DNA of 64,000 nt from Actinobacillus suis ATCC 33415 (GTDB taxonomy: Bacteria > Pseudomonadota > Gammaproteobacteria > Enterobacterales > Pasteurellaceae), in assembly GCF_000739435.1 (NCBI RefSeq), contig NZ_CP009159.1, positions 434,001 through 498,000 of the forward strand, written 5' to 3'. Each line of letters starts with the position of its first letter. The stretch's first letter is position 1. This document shows, piece by piece, positions 34,967 to 44,129 of the stretch. The notes below the pieces were generated by a model. It was not told the DNA's origin. It ran no database searches and saw only the letters and a program-made list of their open reading frames with translations. The position numbers were made by a program, and so were the translations under genes.

Positions 34967-35785
34967 ATGAATATCAAAAAATTATTTGGTTTAGCCGTTG
35001 TTTCAGCTTTAACATTAACCGGTTGTAAAGAAGAGAAAGCAGCAGATACGGCAAAAGTAGAAGCAAGAACATTAACGGTTGGTGTGATGCAAGGCCCTGA
35101 AGCGCAAGTAAACGAAGTGGCGGCTCGTATCGCAAAAGAAAAATATAACTTAGATGTGAAGTTGGTTGAATTTAGTGAATATACTCAACCGAACTACGCA
35201 TTAAGCCACGGTGATTTGGATATCAATGTCTTCCAGTCAGTACCGTTCTTTGAGCGTGAAATGAAAGAGAAGGGTTACAAATTTGTTGCGCAAGCAAATA
35301 CGTTTGTATTTCCAATCGCAGGTTATTCAAAAGCACTAAAAGCGATTGCTGACTTAAAAGAAGGCGCAAAAATTGCCATCTCAAATGAACTAAGTACAGT
35401 AGGCCGTTCATTACTGCTATTACAAGCAAACGGCGTGATCAAATTAAAAGATCCGACAAATCTTTATGCAACCGAAATCGACATTGTTGAAAACCCGAAA
35501 AAGGTGAAAATCACTCAAGTAGATACGGCATTATTAACACGTGCATTAGATGATGTAGATCTTGCAATCATTAATAATAACTATGCAGGTCAAGCAGGTT
35601 TAACACCGGAAAAAGACGGTGTGATTGTTGAAGCGAAAGATTCACCGTATGTGAATTTGATCGTTTCTCGTGAAGACAACAAAGACAATCCAGCAATTAA
35701 AGACTTTGTCAAAGCATTCCAAACTGAAGAAGTGTACCAAGAAGGGCTTAAACACTTCCCTGGCGGTATTGTAAAAGGCTGGTAA
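34967..35785 (+). CDS. MetQ-family lipoprotein, copy 2 (divergent)
   Basis: A protein of 272 residues with lipobox LTGC (Cys20) and the MetQ/NlpA fold. It is the most different of the three copies: SGPEHTV becomes QGPEAQV, NAFQHKPYLDKD becomes NVFQSVPFFERE, and VPNDPSNLARAL becomes ISNELSTVGRSL. These changes fall in stretches that line the ligand cleft in the family, so a shifted specificity (for example methionine derivatives, D-methionine or methionyl peptides) is possible. GAGAGG stands ahead of the start. Confidence 0.9.
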   Translation: MNIKKLFGLAVVSALTLTGCKEEKAADTAKVEARTLTVGVMQGPEAQVNEVAARIAKEKYNLDVKLVEFSEYTQPNYALSHGDLDINVFQSVPFFEREMKEKGYKFVAQANTFVFPIAGYSKALKAIADLKEGAKIAISNELSTVGRSLLLLQANGVIKLKDPTNLYATEIDIVENPKKVKITQVDTALLTRALDDVDLAIINNNYAGQAGLTPEKDGVIVEAKDSPYVNLIVSREDNKDNPAIKDFVKAFQTEEVYQEGLKHFPGGIVKGW

Positions 35786-35793
35786 TAAATGAT

Positions 35794-35835
35794 AAGCGGT
35801 AAGATTTTGTGGATTTTTTGCAAAAATTACCGCTT
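35794..35835 (+). terminator. Terminator between metQ copies 2 and 3
   Basis: AAGCGGTAA (35794-35802) pairs with TTACCGCTT (35827-35835) and is followed by TTTTC. It is another paired uptake signal, here in the variant form ATAAGCGGT. Confidence 0.75.
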
Positions 35836-36099
35836 TTTTCTAAATGAAGGAGAATAAAATGAAATTAAAAAATGTATTAAGTGCAGTTGCAATTTGTTCG
35901 GTATTTTTAACCGCTTGTAATGAAAAACAAGAAAAATTAAAAGTCGGTGTGATTTCAGGGCCGGAACTTTTCTAAATGAAGGAGAATAAAATGAAATTAA
36001 AAAATGTATTAAGTGCAGTTGCAATTTGTTCGGTATTTTTAACCGCTTGTAATGAAAAACAAGAAAAATTAAAAGTCGGTGTGATTTCAGGGCCGGAAC
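35836..36099 (+). repeat. Perfect 132-bp tandem duplication at the start of metQ copy 3
   Basis: Bases 35836-35967 and 35968-36099 are identical to the eye over 132 bases. Each contains the ribosome site (AAGGAGAA), ATG, signal peptide and the first part of the mature protein. The period is 44 codons, but the junction creates a stop in the first copy. Confidence 0.95.
35859..35975 (+). pseudogene. Truncated metQ start created by the duplication (38 codons)
   Basis: ATG 35859 opens a frame of 38 codons with full signal peptide and lipobox FLTAC, ending ...ISGPELF and TAA at 35973-35975. It repeats the start of the real gene at 35991. If translated it would give a tiny lipoprotein of about 19 mature residues. 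Its own ribosome site is intact, so it may also affect translation of the full gene downstream. Confidence 0.8.
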
Positions 36100-36782
36100 A
36101 TCAGGTAATGGAAGTGGCGGTAAAAGTCGCTAAAGAAAAATATCAGCGTGAGGTTGAATTAGTGGTGTTTACCGATTATGCGACACCAAACGAAGCGCTA
36201 AATAAAGGCGACTTAGATTTAAATGCGTTTCAACATCAACCTTATTTAGATAATCAAATTAAAGAAAAAGGCTATAAATTGGTTTCGGTCGGTAATTCAT
36301 TTGTCTATCCGATTGCCGCGTATTCTAAGAAGATTAAAGCGCTGAATGAATTAAAAGACGGAGAGACAATTGCTGTACCGAATGACCCAACTAATTTAGC
36401 TCGTGCATTAATTTTGCTTGAGAAACAAGGCTTAATTAAATTAAAGCCGGAAGCCGGTTTAAAAGCGACAAGTGTTGATATTATTGAAAATCCTCGTCAG
36501 TTAGTGATTAAAGAAATTGAAGCGCCGTTGTTACCAAGAACGCTGGATGATGTAACATTTTCAGTGATTAATACAACTTATGCTGGGCAAATCGGTTTAA
36601 CACCAACAAAAGATGGTTTGTTTGTTGAAGATAAAGATTCGCCTTATGTGAATATCATTGTTGCTCGCACAGATAATAAAGATTCAGCAGCAGTGCAAGA
36701 CTTTGTGAAAGCATACCAAACGGACGAAGTGTTCAATAAAGCGAATGAAGTGTTTAAAGGCGCGATGATAAAAGGTTGGTAA
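35991..36782 (+). CDS. MetQ-family lipoprotein, copy 3
   Basis: A protein of 263 residues from ATG 35991, with lipobox LTAC (Cys20) and NlpA/MetQ fold. It is closer to copy 1 than to copy 2 (SGPEHQVMEVA, NAFQHQPYLDNQ, VPNDPTNLARALILLEKQGLIKL), so it probably binds methionine too. An ATG five codons upstream (35976) belongs to the duplication junction and is not the natural start. The gene has its own ribosome site and follows a terminator, so expression may be lower or independent. Confidence 0.92.
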   Translation: MKLKNVLSAVAICSVFLTACNEKQEKLKVGVISGPEHQVMEVAVKVAKEKYQREVELVVFTDYATPNEALNKGDLDLNAFQHQPYLDNQIKEKGYKLVSVGNSFVYPIAAYSKKIKALNELKDGETIAVPNDPTNLARALILLEKQGLIKLKPEAGLKATSVDIIENPRQLVIKEIEAPLLPRTLDDVTFSVINTTYAGQIGLTPTKDGLFVEDKDSPYVNIIVARTDNKDSAAVQDFVKAYQTDEVFNKANEVFKGAMIKGW

Positions 36783-36790
36783 TAGAAGAT

Positions 36791-36818
36791 AAGTGGCTGA
36801 GTGTTTACTCAACCACTT
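36791..36818. terminator. Terminator between metQ copy 3 and the LysR gene
   Basis: AAGTGGCTGAG (36791-36801) pairs with CTCAACCACTT (36808-36818) with one mismatch; ATTTTATT follows on the plus strand. It serves the convergent genes. Confidence 0.65.
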
Positions 36819-36821
36819 ATT

Positions 36822-37706
36822 TTATTCCCTTAACGCATCAATCACGCACTTCAGCGCAGGCGAAGTATTCCGATGAGGGTAATAAAGATGAAAGCCTGTA
36901 AAGGTATAGCTAAATTCGCTTAGCACTTGAATCAATTCGCCTTTTTCCAACTCTTTCTGAACCAAATCTTTACAGATATAGCCTAGTCCTAATCCTAATT
37001 TCGCAGCATCTCGAATCGAATAATCATTAGAAAATGTCCATTGTCCTTGTGTTTTGACCTGAATATGCTCGTGATTGACGATGAAGTCCCAATGGTACAT
37101 CGCTCCGCTGGCGTAGCGATAATTTAAGCATTGATGATGAGCTAAATCAGAAGGCGTTTTGGGAAATCCGTGAGTATGAAAATAATCAGGTGATCCAATA
37201 GCCGCCATTTCTTCATCGTTGCTAATTCTGACTGCAATCATTCCTTCAGCAACTGAATCGCCAAAGCGAACACCCGCATCAAATTGTTCGGAAATAATAT
37301 CAGAAAAAGCGGTATCGCTGATTAATTCGAGCTGAATATCAGGATATCGTGTTTGGAATTTAGCGAGTTTAGGTAATAACACTTTATCAATCGCATATTG
37401 TGAGGCTGTGATTCGTACCTGTCCAGACGGAGTTTGGCGGTAATGCTCTAGCATTGCTAATTCGTGATCGAGTTTAGAAAATGTTTGTTCAGCAGTTTGA
37501 AAAAGCTGGTTACCTGCGTGAGTGAGTGATAATCGGCGGGTGGTTCGAGCAAAAAGTTGTATACCTAAACGAGATTCCAACTGTTTAATGGTACGACTTA
37601 ACGCAGATTGTGAAATACCTAATTTAGTGGCGGCTTTAGTGAAGTTTTGTTCCCGTGCAACACATAAAAATGCATACAGATCATTATAGTTTTCTCGTTG
37701 AAGCAT
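36822..37706 (-). CDS. LysR-family transcriptional regulator
   Basis: A regulator of 294 residues. The N-terminal winged helix (4-63: FLCVAREQNFTKAATKLGISQSALSRTIKQLESRLGIQLFARTTRRLSLT) is a clear LysR signature. An effector-binding domain follows (about 90-294), of the subgroup that often controls neighbouring oxidoreductase or hydrolase genes. It is divergent from the hydrolase-acetyltransferase-cyclophilin-like operon and probably regulates it from the 158-base gap. The inducer is unknown. Confidence 0.9.
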   Translation of the reverse strand: MLQRENYNDLYAFLCVAREQNFTKAATKLGISQSALSRTIKQLESRLGIQLFARTTRRLSLTHAGNQLFQTAEQTFSKLDHELAMLEHYRQTPSGQVRITASQYAIDKVLLPKLAKFQTRYPDIQLELISDTAFSDIISEQFDAGVRFGDSVAEGMIAVRISNDEEMAAIGSPDYFHTHGFPKTPSDLAHHQCLNYRYASGAMYHWDFIVNHEHIQVKTQGQWTFSNDYSIRDAAKLGLGLGYICKDLVQKELEKGELIQVLSEFSYTFTGFHLYYPHRNTSPALKCVIDALRE

Positions 37707-37864
37707 AATACAAGTCTTATAGTAAAAAATAGGAGAAATTTAACCGCTATTTTACCTGATTTAGAACCTGAATAAATAAATGTTATTGAATTTTTGGTCA
37801 TTATCATTTGAATGGAAATTTTTATAATGCACACATCTTTTGAGATGATTAATGAGGAAAGCAA

Positions 37865-39013
37865 ATGAAAATTCGTACAAAATTAACTGCACTTTCTAGT
37901 GCACTTTTACTTGGTTCTACATTTATCGGAGGCAATGCTATGGCAAATTTACCGCAATCAGCAACGGTAGTTGAAGTTCCCGCTCAAACTATCCAACTTA
38001 CTCAAGAATGGGATAAAACATTCCCAAAATCAGATAAGGTGGAACACCGTAAAGTAACCTTTAAAAATCGTTATGGTATTACTTTAGTGGGCGATTTATA
38101 TGTACCGAAAAATGCTAAAGGCAAGCTAGCTGCGATTGCAATAAGCGGACCATTTGGTGCGGTAAAAGAACAGGTTTCGGGTTTATATGCTCAAACATTG
38201 GCGGAACGAGGGTTAGTCACTATTGCGTTCGACCCGTCTTATACCGGTGAAAGCTCGGGTACACCTCGAGGTATGGCATCACCGGATATTAATAGTGAAG
38301 ATTTGTCTGCCGCATTAGATTTTCTTGGCAATTTACCTGAAGTAGATCGTGAACGCTTAGGATTATTAGGTATTTGCGGATTTGGCGGTATGAGTATTAA
38401 TGCAGCTGCTATGGATAGTCGTGTTAAAGCGCTTGCAACCTCGGTTTTATACGATATGAGCCGTTCAATAGGTAAAGGTGTCGGTAATCAACAAGATCTT
38501 TATTCAGCTAAAGACCGCCAATTAGTGAAAGCCTATTTAGCGAATCAACGCTGGGCAGATGTGGATAGTGGCAAACGTGCCGTAGGTATGCATGAGTTGC
38601 CAATCATTAACGGTAAAGTAGAAGGAAGTGGCACGCGTATTTTACCGGAAACCAAGCCGGTGGATTTCCCTGATATGTGGGCAGGCTTTTTTGATTATTA
38701 CCGTACCGAGCGAGGATACCATCCCCGTGGAATTAATTCCAATACAGCTTGGTTAGCAACAATGCCACTATCGTTTATTACGATGCCAATGGATACTTTT
38801 GTTCATGAAATTTCTGCTCCGGTGTTAATTGTGGCAGGTGAAAAAGCCCATTCTCGTTATATGAGTGAAGATATTTTTGCCAAATTGACAGGGACGCAAA
38901 CTAAAGAATTAGTGATTGTACCAAATGCAACGCATACGGATTTGTATGATAACGTTGCAGGCAAAATTCCATATGATAAATTTGAACAGTTCTTTAAAGC
39001 TAACTTGAAATAA
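37865..39013 (+). CDS. Secreted alpha/beta-hydrolase (dienelactone hydrolase-like)
   Basis: A protein of 382 residues with a signal peptide (about 1-27, cut after AMA), so probably periplasmic. The alpha/beta-hydrolase fold is seen in [31 protein letters not shown] and the nucleophile elbow [18 protein letters not shown], where the nucleophile would be cysteine rather than serine. A C-terminal His lies in [10 protein letters not shown]. Similar proteins occur beside LysR regulators in many bacteria. The substrate is unknown. GAGG precedes the start. Confidence 0.8.
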   Translation: MKIRTKLTALSSALLLGSTFIGGNAMANLPQSATVVEVPAQTIQLTQEWDKTFPKSDKVEHRKVTFKNRYGITLVGDLYVPKNAKGKLAAIAISGPFGAVKEQVSGLYAQTLAERGLVTIAFDPSYTGESSGTPRGMASPDINSEDLSAALDFLGNLPEVDRERLGLLGICGFGGMSINAAAMDSRVKALATSVLYDMSRSIGKGVGNQQDLYSAKDRQLVKAYLANQRWADVDSGKRAVGMHELPIINGKVEGSGTRILPETKPVDFPDMWAGFFDYYRTERGYHPRGINSNTAWLATMPLSFITMPMDTFVHEISAPVLIVAGEKAHSRYMSEDIFAKLTGTQTKELVIVPNATHTDLYDNVAGKIPYDKFEQFFKANLK

Positions 39014-39017
39014 TAAC

Positions 39018-39070
39018 AAGCGGTCAAATTTCTCTAAACTTTTGCAAAAATGAGAGGAATTTGACCGCTT
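39018..39070 (+). terminator. Strong uptake-signal hairpin between hydrolase and acetyltransferase genes
   Basis: An 18-base arm, AAGCGGTCAAATTTCTCT (39018-39035), faces AGAGGAATTTGACCGCTT (39053-39070), with one mismatch; ATCTTTTT follows. It would cut transcription before the acetyltransferase gene. Confidence 0.75.
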
Positions 39071-39096
39071 ATCTTTTTGAAAACCGGAGAACAAAA

Positions 39097-39672
39097 ATGC
39101 AATACGCTGTTGATTTACCCATCGATAAGTTGATTCCTCAAGGAAGCCAAATTTTTGAAGATATTCATCGAATTGTTGCAGAAAATGCCCCTAAAATTGC
39201 TGAATTATCAGGAGAGTTTCAAACACAAGAGAACATTCAACGCCTCTTGAGTGAAATTACTCAATCGCAAATTGACGAAACCTTGTACGTTAATTTACCG
39301 TTATATAGTGATTTCGGTCGTCATCTTCGCATTGGTAAAAATGTATTTATTAATACCGCTTGTGTGTTTACCGACTTGGGAGGGATTACACTTGAAGATA
39401 ATGTTTTGCTTGCCCCAAGAGTAAATATTATTACGGTTAATCACCCTACAGCTCCGAAAACTCGTCGTGGTGTGATCGTCAAACCTGTAATAATTAAGCA
39501 AAATGCTTGGATTGGTGCAGGAGCTACGATTTTACCTGGCGTTACGGTTGGTGAAAATGCGATTGTTGCGGCAGGTAGTGTGGTTACTAAAGATGTGCCA
39601 GCAAATACGATAGTTGCTGGAGTGCCTGCTAAAATCATTAAAATGATTGATGAGGTTAGCAATGAAAATTAG
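39097..39672 (+). CDS. Hexapeptide-repeat sugar O-acetyltransferase (Maa/LacA type)
   Basis: A protein of 191 residues with the left-handed beta-helix repeats of the maltose/galactoside acetyltransferase group. [34 protein letters not shown] contains the acetyl-CoA site and the catalytic His in [45 protein letters not shown] is the C-terminal helix end. It acetylates a sugar or related hydroxyl acceptor with acetyl-CoA; the true substrate is unknown. The start at 39097 follows CGGAGAA. It overlaps the next gene. Confidence 0.88.
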   Translation: MQYAVDLPIDKLIPQGSQIFEDIHRIVAENAPKIAELSGEFQTQENIQRLLSEITQSQIDETLYVNLPLYSDFGRHLRIGKNVFINTACVFTDLGGITLEDNVLLAPRVNIITVNHPTAPKTRRGVIVKPVIIKQNAWIGAGATILPGVTVGENAIVAAGSVVTKDVPANTIVAGVPAKIIKMIDEVSNEN

Positions 39673-40069
39673 GTTTCTAGTTGGGTTGATTTTCAGTTTA
39701 TGTTTTAGTCCGTTTTTACAGGGGAAAATGATGCAAATTACGATAGGACAACAAATTTTCGAAGCAGAATTAGCCGATACCGAGGCTGCACAACAACTTA
39801 CAGAATTGTTACCTTTAACATTGGAAATGCAAGACCACCTACGCAATGAAAAATTTGCAGAATTACCTAAAAATTTGACCGCTTATGATCACGCAGTTGG
39901 CTCAATTCAAACCGGCGATATTTTGCTTTGGCAAGGAAATACATTAGTGATTTTTTATGAGCGTTTTGATACCCCTTATCATTATACTAATATTGGTAAA
40001 ATTCATAATGTGAAGGGATTAAAAGAAGCGTTAGGGAAGGGGAGTATAAAGGTTTCTTTTGAAAATTAA
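39662..40069 (+). CDS. Cyclophilin-like fold protein with signal peptide
   Basis: A protein of 136 residues: hydrophobic leader ([21 protein letters not shown]), then a domain with [33 protein letters not shown] and [37 protein letters not shown]. This is the pattern of the small cyclophilin-like beta-barrel family often found beside LysR-controlled reductases and hydrolases. The isomerase active-site residues of true cyclophilins are not visible, so ligand binding rather than isomerase activity is likely. It starts inside the end of the acetyltransferase gene with GAGG upstream. Confidence 0.75.
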   Translation: MKIRFLVGLIFSLCFSPFLQGKMMQITIGQQIFEAELADTEAAQQLTELLPLTLEMQDHLRNEKFAELPKNLTAYDHAVGSIQTGDILLWQGNTLVIFYERFDTPYHYTNIGKIHNVKGLKEALGKGSIKVSFEN

Positions 40070-40104
40070 CTATAATACGTGAACTTTGTATATTTCAAAT
40101 AGCT

Positions 40105-40135
40105 AAAGAAGAAAGCCTTTCAAACTTTCTTCTTT
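40105..40135. terminator. Bidirectional terminator after the cyclophilin-like gene
   Basis: AAAGAAGAAAG (40105-40115) pairs perfectly with CTTTCTTCTTT (40125-40135), followed by TTTATT. It separates this operon from the convergent kdkA. Confidence 0.8.
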
Positions 40136-40148
40136 TTTATTAATAACG

Positions 40149-40853
40149 TTATTTATGGTAACCCGCGAGCAAGGCTTGCCAATTTTGCTCGTTAAATCGA
40201 ATATTTAAACGAGTTTGCTCCTTTTTAAACGAACGTAGTAAGCGGGCTAAGTTTTCCGATTTCCAATCATTAGTTTGTGAAATGCCACATTTATCGAAAT
40301 CAATTAAGAAAAATTGACCGCTTGTTGGCTCAAGCAAAATATTATGGATATTTAAATCCGAATGATGCACTTGATGATCGTGTAATTGGCGAATCAGTTT
40401 ACCGATTTGCTGATATTGCGTGTCGGAAAGTGTGTGAGTTTGGAGATATTTACTCAAATCTTGCGTCCCTTCAATTTTTTCCAGCATGATGTCAGCACGA
40501 TACCAACAACAGTTTTTTTCTACTTTTAATGCAACAGGGCGGGGGACGGGTAAATGCCATTCGTGCAATTTTTCCAATAAGGAAAATTCTTGAAACGCTC
40601 GGGTGTTTTCCAACCCATTAAATAGATACTGATCTTTGACGATTTTGCCGAATAGCCCACCTCGATAGTAATGACGAAGCACCACATTTACACCCAATTC
40701 GGCTTGAGTGTTTAGAAACCAAGTAATGCCTCTGCCTTTGGATGAACCTAACAAGCGGTCAGAATCAGCAAAATTTTTGCAATTAAGTAACGTTTTTAGT
40801 GTTTCTATTTGTGTGTGAGGGACAAGTTTGGCATTAAAGTGGTAAAAAATCAT
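40149..40853 (-). CDS. kdkA: 3-deoxy-D-manno-octulosonic acid (Kdo) kinase
   Basis: A protein of 234 residues of the KdkA/RfaP kinase family. It has the glycine-rich LRHYYRGGLFGKIVKDQYLF segment, the catalytic loop HHSDLNIHNILL (near 168-179) and the metal-binding FFLIDFDKC. It phosphorylates Kdo on lipid A, which lets Haemophilus-type bacteria make functional lipooligosaccharide with a single Kdo. Its presence is typical of Pasteurellaceae. It is probably a single-gene unit. Confidence 0.93.
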   Translation of the reverse strand: MIFYHFNAKLVPHTQIETLKTLLNCKNFADSDRLLGSSKGRGITWFLNTQAELGVNVVLRHYYRGGLFGKIVKDQYLFNGLENTRAFQEFSLLEKLHEWHLPVPRPVALKVEKNCCWYRADIMLEKIEGTQDLSKYLQTHTLSDTQYQQIGKLIRQLHDHQVHHSDLNIHNILLEPTSGQFFLIDFDKCGISQTNDWKSENLARLLRSFKKEQTRLNIRFNEQNWQALLAGYHK

Positions 40854-40953
40854 ACAAGTTATTTAGATTGGTTATCATTAAGTTAAATTTTAGTGCTATT
40901 TTTTTTGATGTCAATTTGTTAAAATTCCTGCCTTAATTTTTAGAGGAAACCCA

Positions 40954-41610
40954 ATGAGCATTATCTCCGCAGAAGCCCAAAAAGTGCGTGAAGCCTTAAT
41001 TGCGAAAGGCATTGAAACCCCAACCATTCAATTAACTAAAGATAAAGATTCCCGTCGTGCAGAAATTCAACAACATATGCGTTCGGTAATGGAGTTACTC
41101 GGTTTAGATTTACAAGATGATAGTTTGGAAGAGACGCCGCACCGCTTAGCTAAAATGTATGTGGATGAAATTTTTAGCGGCTTAGATTATGCGACTTTCC
41201 CAAAAATTACCAATATTGAAAATCGTATGAAAGTTAGCGAAATGGTATTAGTGGACGATATTACCCTAACTTCCACTTGTGAACATCATTTTGTAACGAT
41301 TGACGGTAAAGTAGCGGTAGCGTATTACCCGAAAAAATGGGTGATCGGTTTATCTAAAATTAATCGTGTGGTGCAATTCTTTGCTCAACGCCCGCAGGTA
41401 CAAGAACGTTTTACCGAACAAATTCTAACCGCATTCCAAACCATTTTAGAAACTGAAGATGTGGCGGTTTATGTAAAAGCAACACATTTCTGTGTGAAAT
41501 GTCGTGGGGTGAAGGATACCAATAGCTATACGGTAACGTCGGCATTTGGTGGTGCTTTCTTAGAAGACAGAGAAACACGCAAAGAATTTTTGGGCTTAAT
41601 CAATAAATAA
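40954..41610 (+). CDS. folE: GTP cyclohydrolase I
   Basis: A protein of 218 residues that makes 7,8-dihydroneopterin triphosphate from GTP, the first step of folate synthesis. Zinc ligands are Cys109, His112 ([14 protein letters not shown]) and Cys180 ([13 protein letters not shown]). The residues [28 protein letters not shown] belong to the active site. The length equals that of the E. coli enzyme. AGAGGAA precedes the start. Confidence 0.97.
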   Translation: MSIISAEAQKVREALIAKGIETPTIQLTKDKDSRRAEIQQHMRSVMELLGLDLQDDSLEETPHRLAKMYVDEIFSGLDYATFPKITNIENRMKVSEMVLVDDITLTSTCEHHFVTIDGKVAVAYYPKKWVIGLSKINRVVQFFAQRPQVQERFTEQILTAFQTILETEDVAVYVKATHFCVKCRGVKDTNSYTVTSAFGGAFLEDRETRKEFLGLINK

Positions 41611-41612
41611 TC

Positions 41613-41636
41613 AGTGGGCGAAAGCCCACTTTTGCT
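41613..41636 (+). terminator. folE terminator with GAAA tetraloop
   Basis: AGTGGGC (41613-41619), loop GAAA, GCCCACT (41624-41630), then TTTTG. It is a compact and stable hairpin. Confidence 0.75.
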
Positions 41637-41694
41637 ATATAGAATAGAGCAATGAGACCGTAGCAAGCGGTCAAAAAAACGAGAAATTTTACAA

Positions 41695-42483
41695 ATGAAA
41701 ATAGCGTTAGGCATTGAATATGACGGAAGCCGTTATTTCGGTTGGCAGCGTCAAGATGAAGTAGAGAGCGTGCAACAAAAGCTGGAAGAAGCATTGTCGG
41801 TTGTGGCAAATGCACCGGTAGAGGTTTTCTGTGCGGGACGTACAGACTCCGGCGTACACGGCACGGGGCAAGTGGTGCATTTTGAAACGGAAGCGGTACG
41901 CCCGCTACAAAGTTGGTGCTTCGGTACCAATGCGAATTTGCCGGACGATATTGCGGTGAAATGGGCAGTAGAGGTAAGTGAAGATTTTCACGCCCGTTTT
42001 AGTGCTACGGCGAGACGTTATCGCTATATTATTTTTAATAACAAACTGCGTTCGGCAATTTTGCCGAAAGGTGTTTCACATTATCACCATGAGTTAAATC
42101 ATCAAAAGATGCACGAAGCCGGTCAGTTCTTATTGGGCGAGAACGATTTTAGCTCGTTCCGTGCCGCAAAATGTCAATCACATACCCCTTGGCGTAATAT
42201 TCATCACCTGAATGTAAGCCGATTAGGCAATTATATTGTGGTGGATATTCAAGCGAATGCTTTTGTGCATCATATGGTTCGGAATATTGTTGGAAGCCTG
42301 ATTGAAGTCGGGCAGGGCAGACAGCCGGTGGAATGGATTCAATGGTTATTAGCTCAACGAGATCGTACGTTGGCGGCACCGACCGCAAAAGCGGAAGGAC
42401 TCTATTTAGTGGATGTGCATTATCCGGAGCATTTTGGGATTCCTAAAACGGCATTAGGTCCGTTATTTCTTGCGGATAATTAA
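41695..42483 (+). CDS. truA: tRNA pseudouridine(38-40) synthase TruA
   Basis: An enzyme of 262 residues that makes pseudouridine at positions 38-40 of the anticodon arm. It has the catalytic aspartate Asp51 in [18 protein letters not shown] and the TruA blocks [12 protein letters not shown] and [21 protein letters not shown]. The leader is an uptake signal (GCAAGCGGTC) with ACGAGAA as ribosome site. It is followed by a symmetrical terminator shared with raiA. Confidence 0.97.
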   Translation: MKIALGIEYDGSRYFGWQRQDEVESVQQKLEEALSVVANAPVEVFCAGRTDSGVHGTGQVVHFETEAVRPLQSWCFGTNANLPDDIAVKWAVEVSEDFHARFSATARRYRYIIFNNKLRSAILPKGVSHYHHELNHQKMHEAGQFLLGENDFSSFRAAKCQSHTPWRNIHHLNVSRLGNYIVVDIQANAFVHHMVRNIVGSLIEVGQGRQPVEWIQWLLAQRDRTLAAPTAKAEGLYLVDVHYPEHFGIPKTALGPLFLADN

Positions 42484-42487
42484 TAAA

Positions 42488-42516
42488 AAAGCCAAATCAA
42501 ATTTTGATTTGGCTTT
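42488..42516. terminator. Bidirectional terminator between truA and raiA
   Basis: A nearly perfect 29-base palindrome with 14-base arms starting AAAGCCAAATCAAA and AT-rich flanks on both sides. It serves two convergent genes. Confidence 0.85.
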
Positions 42517-42542
42517 AAAGTTAGTCACGATTTATTGAGTCG

Positions 42543-42860
42543 TTATTGTACGCTTTTTAACGTGTTATCAGTACGACGTGCTTCATTTTTATGTACTAAT
42601 TTATTTAATTGCGTTTCAAGTTTTGTTTCGACTTCGTTAATTGCTTTGTATAAATCTTCGTTATCAGCCTTCGCAAAAAGTTCTCCAACTGGAGTGCCAA
42701 TCGATGCCTCAACTTCATAACCGTTCGGCAATTTATGAATCATAAAGTGCGGGTTAATTAATTGAGTTTGCCATTTTTCGAGTTTCGCTAAGCGTTCTTC
42801 AATATGGGTACGGATTGCAGGAGTGATGTCCATTTGTTTACTTGAAATATTGATTGTCAT
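42543..42860 (-). CDS. raiA: Ribosome-associated translation inhibitor RaiA
   Basis: A small protein of 105 residues with the S30AE/HPF fold: MTINISSKQMDITPAIRTHIEERLAKLEKW, a central basic strand and EDLYKAINEVETKLETQLNKLVHK. It binds the ribosome A and P site region in stationary phase or cold. The sequence favours RaiA over the shorter Hpf because of the C-terminal tail (NEARRTDNTLKSVQ). GAGGAAAA precedes the start. Confidence 0.88.
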   Translation of the reverse strand: MTINISSKQMDITPAIRTHIEERLAKLEKWQTQLINPHFMIHKLPNGYEVEASIGTPVGELFAKADNEDLYKAINEVETKLETQLNKLVHKNEARRTDNTLKSVQ

Positions 42861-43024
42861 AGCATTTTCCTCTTTGTGAAGGGGTTATTAAGTTGATTTC
42901 AAAATATGACTTTTGCTCCAAAATATCAAGTCAAAAAATGAAGCAAAATTTAAAAATTTGATCTAGTTAACACTTTTTCTGTGTTTTTGATTATAATCTA
43001 TCCGAAACATAAGGATGACGAAAA

Positions 43025-43966
43025 ATGACGGATACCCAAAAATTTCCTCCATTTGAATGGCGGTTTTTACACCCTAGATATTGGGGGCTTTGGCTTGGAT
43101 TGGGCCTATTTAAATTAATTTTGTGTTTACCTTATCCAGCCTTGGTTGTAGTGGGTAAAGGGCTTGGAAAACTATTTGCCAAACTTGGTTTCGGTAAGCG
43201 TAGAATGCGTATTGCTCGCCGTAATTTAGAACTTTGTTTTCCTCAGTATTCAGCGGAACAAATTCAAACTATTCTAGATAAAAATATTGAATCGGTCGGT
43301 ATGGCGATCATCGAAACCGGTATGGCGTGGTTTTGGTCGGACAACCGTATCCTAAAGTGGTCTAAGATTGAAGGCTTAGAATATCTTAAAAATCAGCCGG
43401 AAGGTGCGGGCATTTTATTTGTTGGCGTGCATTTTCTTACGTTAGAAATGGGAGCTCGCATTGTAGGGCTTCATCACCAAGGCGTGGGCGTTTATCGACC
43501 GAATGATAATCCGTTATTAGATTGGATTCAGTTTCGAGGCAGAGTGCGTTCAAATAAGGCAATGCTTGATCGTAAAGACTTACGCGGTATGATTCGTGCA
43601 TTAAAAGCGGGTGAAACGATTTGGTATGCACCGGATCATGATTATGGGCGTAAGAATAGTGTGTTCGTTCCGTTTTTTGCCGTGCCGGAAGCTTGTACTA
43701 CGGCAGGTACGCGTATGCTATTGCGGTCTGCACCGAATACGGTTGTTGTACCGTTTAGTCCAATTCGAAATGATGACTTTTCCGGATATACGGTAAAGAT
43801 TAGTCCAGCGGTCGATTTTAGCGAATGTGAAAATGAACTGGATACCGCAACGAAAATGAACAAGGTTGTGGCAGCGGAGATTCTTAAATCAGTAAGCCAA
43901 TATATGTGGTTACATCGACGATTTAAAACACGTCCTCAAGAAGCGGATAAAAGTTTATATGATTAA
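43025..43966 (+). CDS. lpxL: Lipid A lauroyl/myristoyl acyltransferase LpxL (HtrB)
   Basis: An inner-membrane enzyme of 313 residues that adds a secondary acyl chain to Kdo-lipid IVA. It has one N-terminal membrane helix (about 20-45), the HX4E catalytic motif with His136 and Glu141 (GVHFLTLE), and the block VYRPNDNPLLDWIQFRGRVRSNKAMLDRKDLRGMIRALKAGE, which nearly repeats E. coli LpxL. It ends with QYMWLHRRFKTRP. Which acyl chain is used cannot be read from sequence. Confidence 0.93.
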   Translation: MTDTQKFPPFEWRFLHPRYWGLWLGLGLFKLILCLPYPALVVVGKGLGKLFAKLGFGKRRMRIARRNLELCFPQYSAEQIQTILDKNIESVGMAIIETGMAWFWSDNRILKWSKIEGLEYLKNQPEGAGILFVGVHFLTLEMGARIVGLHHQGVGVYRPNDNPLLDWIQFRGRVRSNKAMLDRKDLRGMIRALKAGETIWYAPDHDYGRKNSVFVPFFAVPEACTTAGTRMLLRSAPNTVVVPFSPIRNDDFSGYTVKISPAVDFSECENELDTATKMNKVVAAEILKSVSQYMWLHRRFKTRPQEADKSLYD

Positions 43967-44008
43967 AATAAACCCGACATTTATACTTATAGTGTCGGGT
44001 TTATTTTT
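43966..44008 (+). terminator. lpxL terminator
   Basis: A 14-base perfect stem, AAATAAACCCGACA (43966-43979) with its complement at 43993-44006, then TTAAT. It begins within the stop codon of lpxL. Confidence 0.85.
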
Positions 44009-44129
44009 AATAGGGTGATTTAAATAAATTTTTTAGTGGTTATTCGCAAAAAGTACTTGCATATTTAAAGCGAATTTTGCAATCTAACAAATAAACATTG
44101 CACATAACAAAAAAGTACAGGAGATGATT

